From: Morella rubra
Lineage: Eukaryota; Streptophyta; Magnoliopsida; Fagales; Myricaceae
Direction of reading: 5' to 3'
Assembly: GCA_003952965.2 (NCBI GenBank)
Contig: CM025850.1
Span: 32,664,865 to 32,728,864 of the forward strand
DNA: 64,000 nucleotides
Position 1 is the stretch's first letter. Each line of letters begins with the position of its first letter. The translations under genes and the position numbers were made by a program. A model generated the notes under the pieces. It did not search any database. It was not told where the DNA came from and saw nothing but the letters and a program-made list of their open reading frames with translations. This document shows, one piece after another, positions 1-10,700 of the stretch.

Positions 1-1059
1 AAGAATAGCAGCCAGTACAAATAGAGTCACGCCCAGAGGCCCAATAGAAAAACCTAAACAGACCAAAGGTCCTACAATCAGCGGATCAAAAGATCCGGTA
101 ACGGCAACAAAAGCCAAGATCAAACCAACCTCAAGGGCCGGGTTACAACACAAACTAGAAAAGACCACAAAGGTTGGGACAACAAAAACCAACAAGGACC
201 ACAAGGGTTCGGACAAACCATCACTCAAGACAATGGCGGCTTCCATTGGAGGAAAGATGAACGTAGCACTGATCCAACTCCATCGAGGAGATCTTCTAGC
301 TTGAAAAGGCTGCAAAAGGGAGAGAAGATAGGACGACAGTTTCGAACGGCAAAACAATGACTGCAATAGGAACCACTGGAGAAAAAGGCTGAAACTGACG
401 AGCAGAGAGGGGGAGGTGGAGGACAAGCACAGTGGAATGGGTGGTTGCCTCCGAAAATCGCTCAAAACAGCCAAATCAGTGAAGGTGGTGCTCGGGCGCG
501 TGAGATCCATGAACGCGCGTAAGAGCGTGGGGGACGCCACGCGTGGTCTGTTTCCCATCGGACTTGGCCAGTGATGAGCGCCGAGAACCGAGGAAACCAC
601 CCATGGAGGCTATGCAAACCAAAGATCACTAAAGACGCCGAGATCTAGCCTCTTTTAATTCCGAAATAAAGGCCCAAGAGAAGGCCAAAAAAAAGATAAA
701 CAGAACAAGATCCGGCCACTAGAGGTGTGGTCGGGAAAGAAAAGAGGCAGGGGAGGAGAGGGAGGACCCGGAGCTCTTCCCCTGGCTGGCTGGGGGGTAG
801 GGTGGAGGTCAGAAGGAGGGGGATGAAAGGACTCTAGAGAGAGGGAAGAGTCTCTCTCTCTCTCTAGAATCACGCTGGAGATTAAACCCATTATTGAAAG
901 TCTGTACATGTTAATTGTTAAATCAACGTACCTATTTGACCTTGTGTCTAGAGGTACGAACGTGGGAGAACTCTCAACAACAGAACGAAAAAATATTTGG
1001 AAGTTAAATATGTAACATAGGTTAAGAATGTTTCTCTAGCGAGTAGCCACTGATGCACT
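1..1059. other. No gene recognised at left edge
   Basis: No reading frame here resembles a known protein. The first 600 bases are rich in A and G with scattered CA-rich stretches, and there is a CT/GA microsatellite near 850-870. The block lies just upstream of a LINE remnant and could be older retrotransposon sequence, but nothing in it proves that. Confidence 0.4.
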
Positions 1060-1866
1060 TCCTATTCGAGGGAAGATGGGGATGTCCCCTATGTCGGAAG
1101 CATGTGGAATCAACTAATCATTTTTCTTAGGTTGTGAATTTAGTATGATGTTGTTGCATAATGGCTCATGGCCGATTATATCGAAGATGTTTGCTCACAA
1201 ACCAATCATTGATTGGATTAAATTTTTTGTTGGACCCCCAAAACCTCCTCCGTGCATTTCTAATTATGAAGTCTGTATGGTTTACTAACTAGAACTAAAG
1301 TAGTCCAGGGGGGTGTGAAAACTGATATTTGGGTTCTGGTGAAAGAAGTATCGAGAAGCTCCTTTGACATCCATAATGCAGCAAAGAAAAGGAAAGAGGT
1401 GGAAGAGGAGATAGTTTGGATCCCACCTCAAAAGGGGGCAGTTAAGATCAATTTTGATGTTGCTGTTTCTCAAGGAAACCTAGTGTATGGAGCTATCTAT
1501 AGAAATAATCACGGTGGAACTCTGAAGGCCAAAACGGGAAGAAGCAGGGGGGCGAACCCTCTCAAAGGAGAAGCAAGGGCTGCTAGATTGGCTTGCTCAT
1601 TGGCATCGGAAATGAATGGTCTCAGCACCGTCACAATTGAAGGAGACTTCTAGAAATTGGTTAATCAAGTCTTGAGAAGCAATAGGAGACTGGATCGGAA
1701 AATTGAAGGAGAGGTTTTGACCATTAGACAAATGCTACGGGACCAACCATCATGGGAGATGAGATGGATGCCCAGAGAAGGAAATTACGCAACACATAAG
1801 CTGGATAGTTTGGTTCTGCATGAGCGAGTATTATCAATGAAGCAATGTTGTTCTTCAAAAAAATAA
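1060..1866 (+). mobile_element. 5'-truncated LINE remnant, zinc-binding and RNase H part
   Basis: Translation near 1070-1140 gives a CPLC...H...H pattern like the zinc-binding domain that follows plant LINE reverse transcriptases. Positions 1390-1840 then give an RNase H fold (INFDVAV, GEARAARLA, IEGDF, and a C-terminal MPREGNYATHKL block). An in-frame TAG at 1651-1653 interrupts it exactly where the family has the conserved ...EGD. aspartate region. The catalytic reverse transcriptase and endonuclease parts are absent, so this is a dead, 5'-truncated copy. Confidence 0.75.
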
Positions 1867-2209
1867 TAAGATTCATATTGGCCACTTAGGTGTTATTTTA
1901 TACCCTTAATCGTGGACTATAACTTTAAAAGGATTCTAAGGAGATTCTCCAGAGGAAAGGCAAATGATTAATGACATAGACATCACAAAGCGAAATGTAA
2001 CTACTAGTGACTTTTTAAATATGTACTGTTCTAGGACTGATATCCTCCAAGTCTCTCTGGTAAATTCATGGTAGTTATTGTAATATTGTTAAAGGGCCTT
2101 TGAAATGCGAGACTTAACCAACTCCATATTTTTGTGCTTAAAAATGAGTTCCCAATTTTAGATAAAAGGGTGCAGTTGTAGTAATATTGTTAAATTAAAA
2201 TTGGTCTAA

Positions 2210-3215
2210 AGATGCCCAATAGATTGGGCGCGCGGCACTTGATTTGGGGGATGGTTGGTTTATTGAATGGATATTTGCTTAAAAAAAAAAAAGCAAAAAG
2301 TAATTGGTCCTTGTACACGTATCACACATTAATGCATGTAAGCCCGAAAATTCGATGCATAAAGGACATAACTACGGATCAAGAGACTCTATGCTTAATC
2401 TACAGACACAAAAATGAGAATATCAGCCATCTGTTACTTAGATGCCTCTAGCTACAATAATATGGATGGAGACAAAGTCCATGCTCACTGTCCTTGCATG
2501 GTCTGAGTTCAAAGCCCTTTTTATCGAATGGATCAGAGTTATTATCAATCCCACAGCAACTATCAATATCCCAGCCGAAGAAACTCAGCATTTTCAAATC
2601 TTCGCCGACATTGCATGTGATCAGATCTGGTTCCATCGCAACAAGACCTAGACAGAAAGCGCCAAGATGGACCCCATTAACTGTGTTTGGAAAAATCAAA
2701 CGGGTGGCTCATAAACACTACCGAGCTTGGAGAGTCCCTACTACCACTTCTGCGCAAAACCAGATCGAGACCAACTCCATCAAATTGCTTTATAGCCCAG
2801 TTTGATGCGGCTGTAGTTATTCTGAACCTAGAACAACAAATTATTCTGGCTATGACCCGGATCCTTAACCAATCAGACCCCCTTCAGGAGAAAGCAGAAG
2901 CAACACTTTTTGTTGCTGAAGAAATTGAAAATATGAATCTAACTCATTCCGTCTTGGAAGGTGACTCTTTGACTGTAATAAAAGCTCTCTCGAAGCCTAG
3001 AGACCCAATGGACTGGACACTTGCAAAAACAATAGAGTAAGTCTAGGACTGGTTTAACCAAGACGCAGTTCTGGATGGCGTTGAAGATAAAACGAGTGGC
3101 AAATTCGACTGCGCATGCTTTAGCGCAATGGACCGCGGGTGCTAAATTTAGTGGCCACATACCTCCCTCAATGTTTTCGGCTATTTGGAAGTTTAATGGG
3201 TTTGACCCACCTTAA
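2210..3215 (+). mobile_element. Second 5'-truncated LINE remnant, RNase H part
   Basis: The same domain order as the preceding remnant can be followed in shifting frames. There is a zinc-binding-like segment at 2390-2450, a linker ending in IWFHRN near 2620-2645, an RNase H core (FDAAVV, EKAEATLFVAEE, LEGDSLTVIKAL) at 2800-2990, and a C-terminal RVANSTAHALAQW block at 3090-3135. Several frameshifts separate the pieces. Sequence divergence from the first remnant indicates a separate insertion and not a local duplication. Confidence 0.7.
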
Positions 3216-3815
3216 CTTTGTTTTGTTTTTTGATAATTATTATTAATAGATTAATATTTCGAATAAAAAGAGCCTGAAATTAATCCTTTTTCTCTTGGGT
3301 GAGCCTAACGGCTAACATCAATTAAAAAAACAACAGCCAAATGAAATCTCTCCCAAGGCCAGAGGGTCGGTCGGGCCATGGCCAGCCCAAGCAGATTAAA
3401 ACAGTAGTGGGCTGTCCCCTGCCACAAAACGATCACGCCTCAACAGATGGAACAAAAAAGGACCGAAGAGAGAGAAGGATGAGACCACGATCGGTTATCT
3501 GTGGCTGAACCTACGTCTTGCAGGTCTGCAGTCTCTCTTCCCTTTTCTTCATCAAGGCCAAGTCTAAGGATAGAGGCAAAGGTAAGCTCTAAAATGCTCC
3601 TCTCCTCATGTCTGCTGTCTTTTTCTTTTCGTCTTTATGTTTGTTTGATTGGTGGTTCTTTACCACTACATAGCAAAGGTCGATTAGGAATTATTTCTTC
3701 GAGGAGCATTCCAATGCCCCCAGACACGTACATATTCTTGTTATTTTAGACCTTTATCTTTAGTTACAGAAACAATAGAAGAGACGGGGAAGGATTAGAA
3801 GAAGTGGAGGAAGCG
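3216..3815. other. Upstream region of the plastid-protein gene
   Basis: No coding feature is supported here. The last 300 bases contain pyrimidine-rich stretches (3540-3660) and precede the ATG at 3816, so promoter and 5' leader are expected, but I cannot place a transcription start. Confidence 0.35.
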
Positions 3816-4745
3816 ATGGCAGCAACCTTCTTGTGCTCGTGGAGTTCAAATTTAATGCATAATTCCGGAAAAGAAAATCTGTTCTGCGTCTGCCCTAGAT
3901 CATTGCTTGGTTTTGGACACAAAACGCTGGATCAACCAACTGCAAAAAGAAGCCCAGGCCGTCAAAAGAAAATATCTCATAGGTTTTCCGTCTTTGCTTT
4001 GACCGAAAGCTCTAAAGAGCCAAGCAAGACCGAAGAAAAAACCCCTTCTTGGGCAAGGGCAGATTCCGATGTACCCCCTCCTTGGGCGCAGGATGAAGCC
4101 AAGGGAAGTGCGTCACAACAGATATTTGAGATTCCCTTCTTCGTTTATTTACTTGCCTCAGCAGTGACTGCAATTGCTGCAGTAAGTTCCGTATTCCTAT
4201 TCATTTTTCGTCCTATGGTGTGCTTCTGTTTCTCCTTAACTTTTCTTTCTTAACTTTTGCACTGCAGATAGGTTCTGTGTTTGAATACGTAAACCAGAGG
4301 CCCGTGTTTGGAATTTTGAACTCGGACGGCATTTTTTATGTTCCATTGCTTGGATTTTTCGCTTTTACTGGCATTCCCGTTTCAGTAAGTTCTGTATTCT
4401 AAAGTTCATTTCTTTTCGTTTTAAAAGAAAAAAACGGATTTTTAGATATGTTTCATGTTGGTCTAAATTCTTGGATCACTGTATTGATCCTGGCCCTATA
4501 TCACAAATCTTTCAATTATAATGGTAACCTGATAGATGGGTTGTGCCAGAGACAGTTCTAGATCTATTTCCCAAGTACTGCGCTTGATTCTGCACATACG
4601 GAAACGTATCAACTGATATAAACTCACTTAATCCCTCTCTTTCAACTGACATGAGTGCTGAATACAGGCATTCCTTTGGCTCAAGTCTGTTCAAGCTGCT
4701 AACAAGGAAGCTGAAGAACAAGACCGAAGGGATGGCTTTCTCTAG
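3816..4745 (+). CDS. Small conserved plastid membrane protein, 3 exons
   Basis: Exons 3816-4181, 4268-4384 and 4668-4745 join in phase 0 at GT-AG borders to give 186 residues. The first in-frame ATG (3816) was chosen. The N-terminus (about residues 1-55) is rich in S, K and R with few acidic residues and ends near HRFSVFA, as in a chloroplast transit peptide. A proline-rich acidic linker follows. Two hydrophobic segments (about 108-130 and 148-166) are separated by a short loop containing EYVNQRPVFGILNSDG. The tail is charged (KSVQAANKEAEEQDRRDGFL). I recognise the C-terminal half as a conserved plant plastid protein family, but I know of no established function. Location in a plastid membrane is inferred from the presequence and hydrophobic segments. 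The reading frame is intact across all three exons. Confidence 0.85.
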
Positions 4746-5343
4746 GATTTAAGACGACCACAGAAATTTATTTAGAAAACTGGAGGGGCGTCGTGCGGCA
4801 TTATGGACGCTATTTCAAGGGACAAAATGGCATCTGTTGAAAACATGAATGTTAGCAGTTTTATTCGGTCTTCAAATGCTGAAAACTTACAGATGGCATT
4901 ATGGCAGTGCACAATCAACAAGAGGTTCCTTTTCAATCTCCAGAAAATGACCAACATGTAGTTCAAGTTAATTAGTTCGATCGGTTTATCCCATAAATGA
5001 CAAAGCATGTTATATAGTTATTAAAACTGGCTCGAAAACAGTGTTATGTAGTATTTCCATGCGCAGCAGCGGGCGGAATAAAAGGAGGGAGGCTATTGAA
5101 CTAGGCCAGAAACAAGTCTTGGATCCCTTGGAAATTTTCTAGCTCTGCACGTATAGTTCCCGAGTAATTTTTTAATGTGAGGTTTCGCTTTCTTATATCA
5201 CCATCCATGATGTTGCAGCTGCGAATTATAGCTGAGCTTCTGGAATTAGCTCGCACATTAATAGGCACCGAGCACAGATGTTGAGCAGGACTAGAAGATA
5301 AACTTAAGGCAACCAAAACGACTAGCAGAAGCAGCCCATTTAG
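4746..5343. other. Intergenic, no feature recognised
   Basis: Sequence downstream of the plastid-protein gene. It probably includes its 3' untranslated region near 4746-5010. No coding or repeat structure could be supported. Confidence 0.35.
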
Positions 5344-5604
5344 CTAAACGGTGAGACGAGCAATTTCTGCGTCGGGGAATCCAACCAAGAGAGTGTTCAG
5401 CATGAGAAGTAAAAAAAAACTCCTAATAGTAGTCATCCATTCTTCCGCCTGCCAGCCAATCCGAGCCTCTTGGCTGAAAACATCTTGGACCAAAACGAGA
5501 CAATCGCTTTCAAACGGAATCCGGGACAAAGGCTGGTAAGAAACAATCCGAACCGCAGCAAGCGAGTGAATTCGATTAGCAATGTCTAGTTCACACAGTG
5601 ACAA
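5344..5604 (-). mobile_element. LINE RNase H fragment, reverse strand
   Basis: The reverse-strand frame carries a short RNase H-like segment (FESDCLVLVQDVF, then GWQAEEWMTTIRSF), the pattern seen at the C-terminal end of plant LINE polyproteins. Neighbouring sequence does not extend the domain. It is a small isolated relic. Confidence 0.5.
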
Positions 5605-6219
5605 AAGCCTCTCCTATCACATCTAATATAACCCAAAAAGATAACATCAAGTAGTTGTTTGACAAAGCTGTTGGGGATTGGAGATGATGAGATTAAGAAT
5701 AAAATAACTGGGAGTCTGGGGGAAGATTGTATAGAGACAAGAGAATATGGCAAGGTAGTTGCAAATTAATGCCTCTCCAGTACAGCTTTTACTGTTAAAA
5801 GAATTTCTTGAAAGACTGCTTTCAGAGGAATGCAGTTCGTATCGTGATCACTTGAGAGGCAAGATATCCAGGTTCTTACCCCTCTGATTCGAATGCTGTT
5901 CATGAGTTAGAACTGGAACTTCAGCTGCAAAAAACGCATGCTTGAAACTACTTGATCTATTCATATGAGTTGGCATATGCATGCGCTGCTGCATAGAAGC
6001 TGATGAAAAAAGGGTTTCAACTTTCAAGAAAGATCTGAAAGTCATGGACCAAGAATAGAAACAGGAATTCACTTTACCCTCGCCAATTCTGTAGAGATTG
6101 GATCGACTTGATCGCTTGGTGACAATTTGTCACGTAACCTGGTTTGTCCTCGTCAATGTTCATTTTTCGTGGATAATCTATTATTCGTATTCTGATCATC
6201 GATCATTTGGACAATGCAG
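5605..6219. other. Intergenic, no feature recognised
   Basis: No coding region, repeat or RNA gene could be supported. Short open frames on both strands lack any family resemblance. Confidence 0.3.
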
Positions 6220-6393
6220 CTGCAGTTTCTGGATGAGAAACATTGCTCGTCCGCTACGGACTCCTTCAGTCAGGTTGGCGGACATGTGGAATTAGAGGAT
6301 CAGTGCAAGACTCTGTCCTCTGCCCTTGAGGAAGTTCAACACAAAGGCACGCTGATGGAGCGACTACAGGCGCTCGAGACTCGAGTATTATAG
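6220..6393 (+). pseudogene. Possible orphan terminal exon, coiled-coil-like
   Basis: After a good acceptor (..caatgcag at 6219) a 58-codon frame runs to TAG. It begins LQFLDEKHC and continues with a leucine/glutamate-rich stretch (ELEDQCKTLSSALEEV, then LMERLQALETRVL) typical of a short coiled coil. It looks like a real last exon, but I found no matching upstream exons in the preceding 1.5 kb. It may be a gene fragment left by a rearrangement, or part of an unrecognised gene. Family not identified. Confidence 0.35.
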
Positions 6394-7189
6394 CGAGGGT
6401 CATCAGGATGTTTAGGTTCTATCTAGAAAAATTTAGCTCGCGTATCTTCACAATATATTAGAGATATATAGGGCTCATACATCAGGAAGCATTCCCCCTT
6501 CCCCGGGGAAGCTCGCATTATCGCATACTCCCTGACAGCAGAAATTGTCCTTCACTTGATCTGTTTTTTTAAGTGTTCTAAAATCTTCAATCTGAACGAT
6601 ATCAAAGTAAATCTGGCAGAAAATTAAATCGAACTCTAATCCCATTAAGAGACGAGATTTTAGAGATTTTGTTGAAAGAATAAAAAACTTTTAAAGCATT
6701 CTTCAAGAGAAAAAATTATTCTAAATTATCAAATCTGATATTCTTCTTATGAACTTTTCACGAACTATCTCGTTTTTCAATATTGAAAGTTCGGTAACCA
6801 GACTCCTTTATCACTCTCAAGATTGGTTTTAAGGTGATTGAGCGAGAGAATTTAGGTTTGGAATCTTTTAGATATTTTTTTTCATCTCAAATAAGGCTTA
6901 AATAATTAATAGACAAATAGATAAGATCATGTTTATCCTCTTGAACACTTAGACTCTTGAACACGACTCATTGATTGAAAAAAAAAAAAAAAAAGATTTA
7001 TAGTTCGAGATGAAATCAAATAAATACTCAACCACAGGCTAACATAATTTTCGTGGATTATTCTTCGTGGACGTTATCTAGTAAAAAATTATAAAAGTGG
7101 GCGGAGCCGGGAGGAAAATCTCGTTGGAGTGAGCCCCTCCCATTTTAATACTTTAAGAAGAGAAGGGAAGATAGTTGATCGATGGGTTT
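6394..7189. other. AT-rich intergenic sequence
   Basis: AT-rich sequence with a poly(A) run near 6978-6994. No gene or defined repeat was found. Confidence 0.35.
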
Positions 7190-7718
7190 AGGAATTAATT
7201 TATATGTAGGGTAGCTAAAGGTTGGGCAACCGTAAATGACTGACTGAAGGTGACGTGATGATAATAGTTGCTGTGGTGCAGTTGGGGGGAGTGCAGGACG
7301 AGAGCATAATCGGTCCCGTGTTCCTGACTTTACCTGATTTTTGTGTTTGTTCAGCGGATATAACTTTGAGATTTTTTTTTCTAAGCATGTGGATATAACT
7401 TTGATTGATTTTTATGTTATCAATAATAAATTTGAGCGTGTGGATCTGTGACTTTAAACAGGAAACTAACTGGAAAAGCCCAGAGTAAACTTTTCGTGTC
7501 TTTTCTGGGAACGTCATACCCGAAAGGGGCGGTGACTTCTATGAGCTGAAGCTCTTAATTATTAAACTTCTTTCTCTTTATTTTTTCGGGCCTCCATTCC
7601 CTATCAGAATTTTATTATTGCCGTTTTGGTTGGAACAGAAGGATACACAACTTTGAAGTTAGTAGAATTTGTTTTTGGAGGAGGAAGGAGAAAAGCAGAA
7701 GGAAAGGAGGAGCTGACG
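7190..7718 (+). promoter_or_regulatory. Upstream region of DGAT2 copy A, shared with copy B
   Basis: Blocks here recur upstream of the second DGAT2 gene: GGAATTAATttatatGTAGGG near 7191-7212, GACGTGATgATAATA near 7252-7267, ATAATCGGTCCCGTGTTC near 7307-7324, and ACCTGATTTTTGTGTTTGTT near 7333-7352. Closer to the start codon, TTGGTTGGAA and AGTTAGTAGAATTTG are also shared. Conservation outside the coding region shows that the duplicated unit included the proximal promoter and leader. No TATA box or named regulatory element is claimed. Confidence 0.55.
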
Positions 7719-10700
7719 ATGGTGACGGAAGAGGATAGCAAAAGGGAGAGGAAGCCGCAATCACAGCCGCAGCCGAGGGTATTTAAGGGAGCTGAAGAAT
7801 TTGAATCGAACAGACTGCATTCAGTAGTTGCGCTGGGGATATGGCTGGGAGCCATCCATTTCAACCTCGCTTTGCTCTTCTTTTCCTTCTTCCTTCCCCT
7901 GTCTAAAGCCTTTTTGTTCGTGTTTTTTTCTGGCCCTTCCCAGTGTTTTTTTATTTATTTTTTCTATGTCTCTCTTTTACTGTTGTTTTCAAATTCGCTG
8001 TATTTTGAATTTAATCAGGGTATTCGGAATGCTTGCAATATTTATGTTCATTCCGGTTGACGACAAGAGCGGATTGGGCCAAAGATTGTCCAGGTCTTCT
8101 ACTGTTTTCCTTGCCCTCTTCACAGTTCTTCTGTCTTTTATTCCGTTATTATCATTGTTTGCATAACATCCCTTCGATTTGCTTTTATAACGGGTAATAT
8201 TAAAGCTAAGATATTTTATTTGCAGGTATATATGTAAGCATGTTTGCCATTACTTCCCAGTGACTCTGCATGTAGAGGATATACAATGCTTCCGTGCTGA
8301 TCGTCCTTATGGTTTGTACCATTCATCCTTCATTTTTGTTTTTATTTTTTCCGGTTTATGTTCTTTGTCAACTAGCTTCGTTGTCCCATCTCAATGTTCT
8401 TTTTACTTTTCTTTTTCCTGCTCTCATCCTCGATCAGAATGAGGGGATATTTGAAATAATGCATCTTCGTTACATCTTGAATAAATCGGTGATCTGCCCC
8501 TTGATCAAGTTGATTGCAGTAAAGGACACGTTTAGCTCCCTGACCCCAGTCTATTTGGATCGACGGCTTTCTGGTGCCAATCCCAACCTTGGAAATTACG
8601 GAATCAAATGGTCGCAATTGATAAGAGTCTTTGCTTTATGCCAACGCCCACATGTTAGAGTTTTTAGACCCATTGCACGCATTTTTTTTAAACTTTCATT
8701 GCAAGGATTTTACTAGTTGAATCCAACTATCTTCAAGTACCTACATACAGGAATTATCTTTCACACACAAGATAATGAATGAAGAACCGAACTTGACTTC
8801 ATGGTCCGATTATCTAGACAAAGACGTGTGCACACCAAGGGGTAATTTTGAACGCTATGTTTCTCAGATAGTTTGTGAGTTTTGGTAGTATTTGCGCTTA
8901 GTACAGTTTAGTGAATAAGTTGAGCTTTGAGAACTTTGACCTTGCACAACCTAAAATGCTAGCTTGTGCTTAGCATTTGCTTGCTTTGTTAGACATAAGT
9001 CAAGAGAGTGGTTATTGGGGTCATTTCAGTTTGCCCATGGAATTAAAATTACTAAGCAATCTGCGCAACAGGTTTTTATGGAGCTTTAGCGCTGTAGTTG
9101 GCCCAATAATCTTTGATGGTTTGTTTCTCGTTGTTTTGATAACATAATGAACTTTTTTCTATTCTTCATGTAGTCTTTGGTTATGAACCACATTCAGTTC
9201 TGCCCATTGGCGTTGTTGCTCTCGCTCACTTTACAGGTTTCATGCCTCTTCCAAAGATAAAGGTCCTTGCTAGTAGTGCTGTAAGATTTTTTACCCTGAA
9301 GTTGTTGTATAGTTTTCTTGGGGCCCACCTCTATGTTCAGAGTCACTCTACATGTCTGAAAATGGTTAGGTGTTCTACACACCTTTTTTGCGGCACATAT
9401 GGACATGGTTGGGTCTTGCACCTGCAACAAAGAAAAATTTCATCTCCCTCTTAGAAGCTGGTTACAGTTGCATCATAGTGCCAGGGGGAGTGCAAGAGAC
9501 ATCTCTTCTGGAGCGTGGTTCTGAGGTTTAACCCTTTTATCCCTTCCTTATGTTGCATGTTTATGAGGGATGACTCATCCATTTCTGTATTCAAATATTA
9601 GATAATAATTGAGCACCGCAGGTTGGTAAAAACTTTGGTTTCTTGACATTTTTCTTAGCTACAGGCTTAACATTATTCCTTCTCTTAATTTGATCATAGA
9701 TCTCTCTCTCTCTTTCTCTCTTGCAGACACACACACCCACCCATGCACACACATGTGCATGCATTGTGTTTGTGCATGAGCATGCATGCATATGTACTTG
9801 CAGATGTACATAGAACTTCTTTTTTCTTTTTCTTTTTGCGAACCTTCCACTGTAGATTTTCTAATTTGCTGCTGTAGTAGATTGCCTTCCTCAAGACAAG
9901 AAGAGGATTTGTGCGTATAGCCTTGGAGACAGGCTGCCCTCTGGTTCCAGTTTTCTGCTTTGGTCAGGTATTGGTTCTTAATACGTAGACTTATGTTTTT
10001 CATCCATTGGCACATCTACACAGTTATTTCATATTTGGAGTAGAACTTCGCAATTTCAATAGCTGCTTTGTATGTGACTTGCATTTAATGGTTTTTGCTT
10101 TGTTAGTCCATCATCATACTGTTGCAATTGTTGTGTGACTATTTTGATTAAGTTGTTACTGGTACTCCATGGCCCCATATGTCAATTACTTATGATCTTG
10201 TTGATTAATTTTGCTTTGGTCATTCATGCTTTTTTCTTTACCCTTAACACTTAATTTATTCCTCTCTCTTTTCCTCAATTTTGCAACAGTCACACGTGTA
10301 TAAGTGGTGGAAGCCAAGCGGGAAGTTCTTCCAGCAATTTTCTAGAGTTATCAAGTTCACCCCATTATACTTCTGGGGAATTTGGGGGTGTGTATAATTC
10401 TCTTTATATGTTGAATTCTTCTCTGTATTTGGCTTATCCTCAGCCTCTTCTGCTTCTTTCCTCAATTCTGTTTATTTCTTGAATGCACTTGCTCGAGAAT
10501 AGGTCTGTAGTAAAATCACGTGGAAATCTGCAGAGTTGGCAATTATTTGAGGCGACTCTCCTCTTTTGCAGATCTCCGTTGCCCTTCAGACATCCAATGC
10601 ATGTAGTAGTGGGTACACCAATGGAGCTTAAGAAAAATCCACATCCCAGTATGGAAGAGGTATGAATGCCACTGCTTTGTTTGGCCATGTTGGCTTGATA

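Noticed and set aside
8294..8716. 140-residue forward frame
   Set aside because: It lies in intron 3 of DGAT2 copy A, has no family resemblance, and the flanking exons splice across it.
9591..10015. Reverse-strand frames rich in K/E/R and C/H
   Set aside because: They overlap intron 5, exon 6 and the start of intron 6 of DGAT2 copy A and derive from a CA/TG microsatellite-like stretch at 9721-9800.
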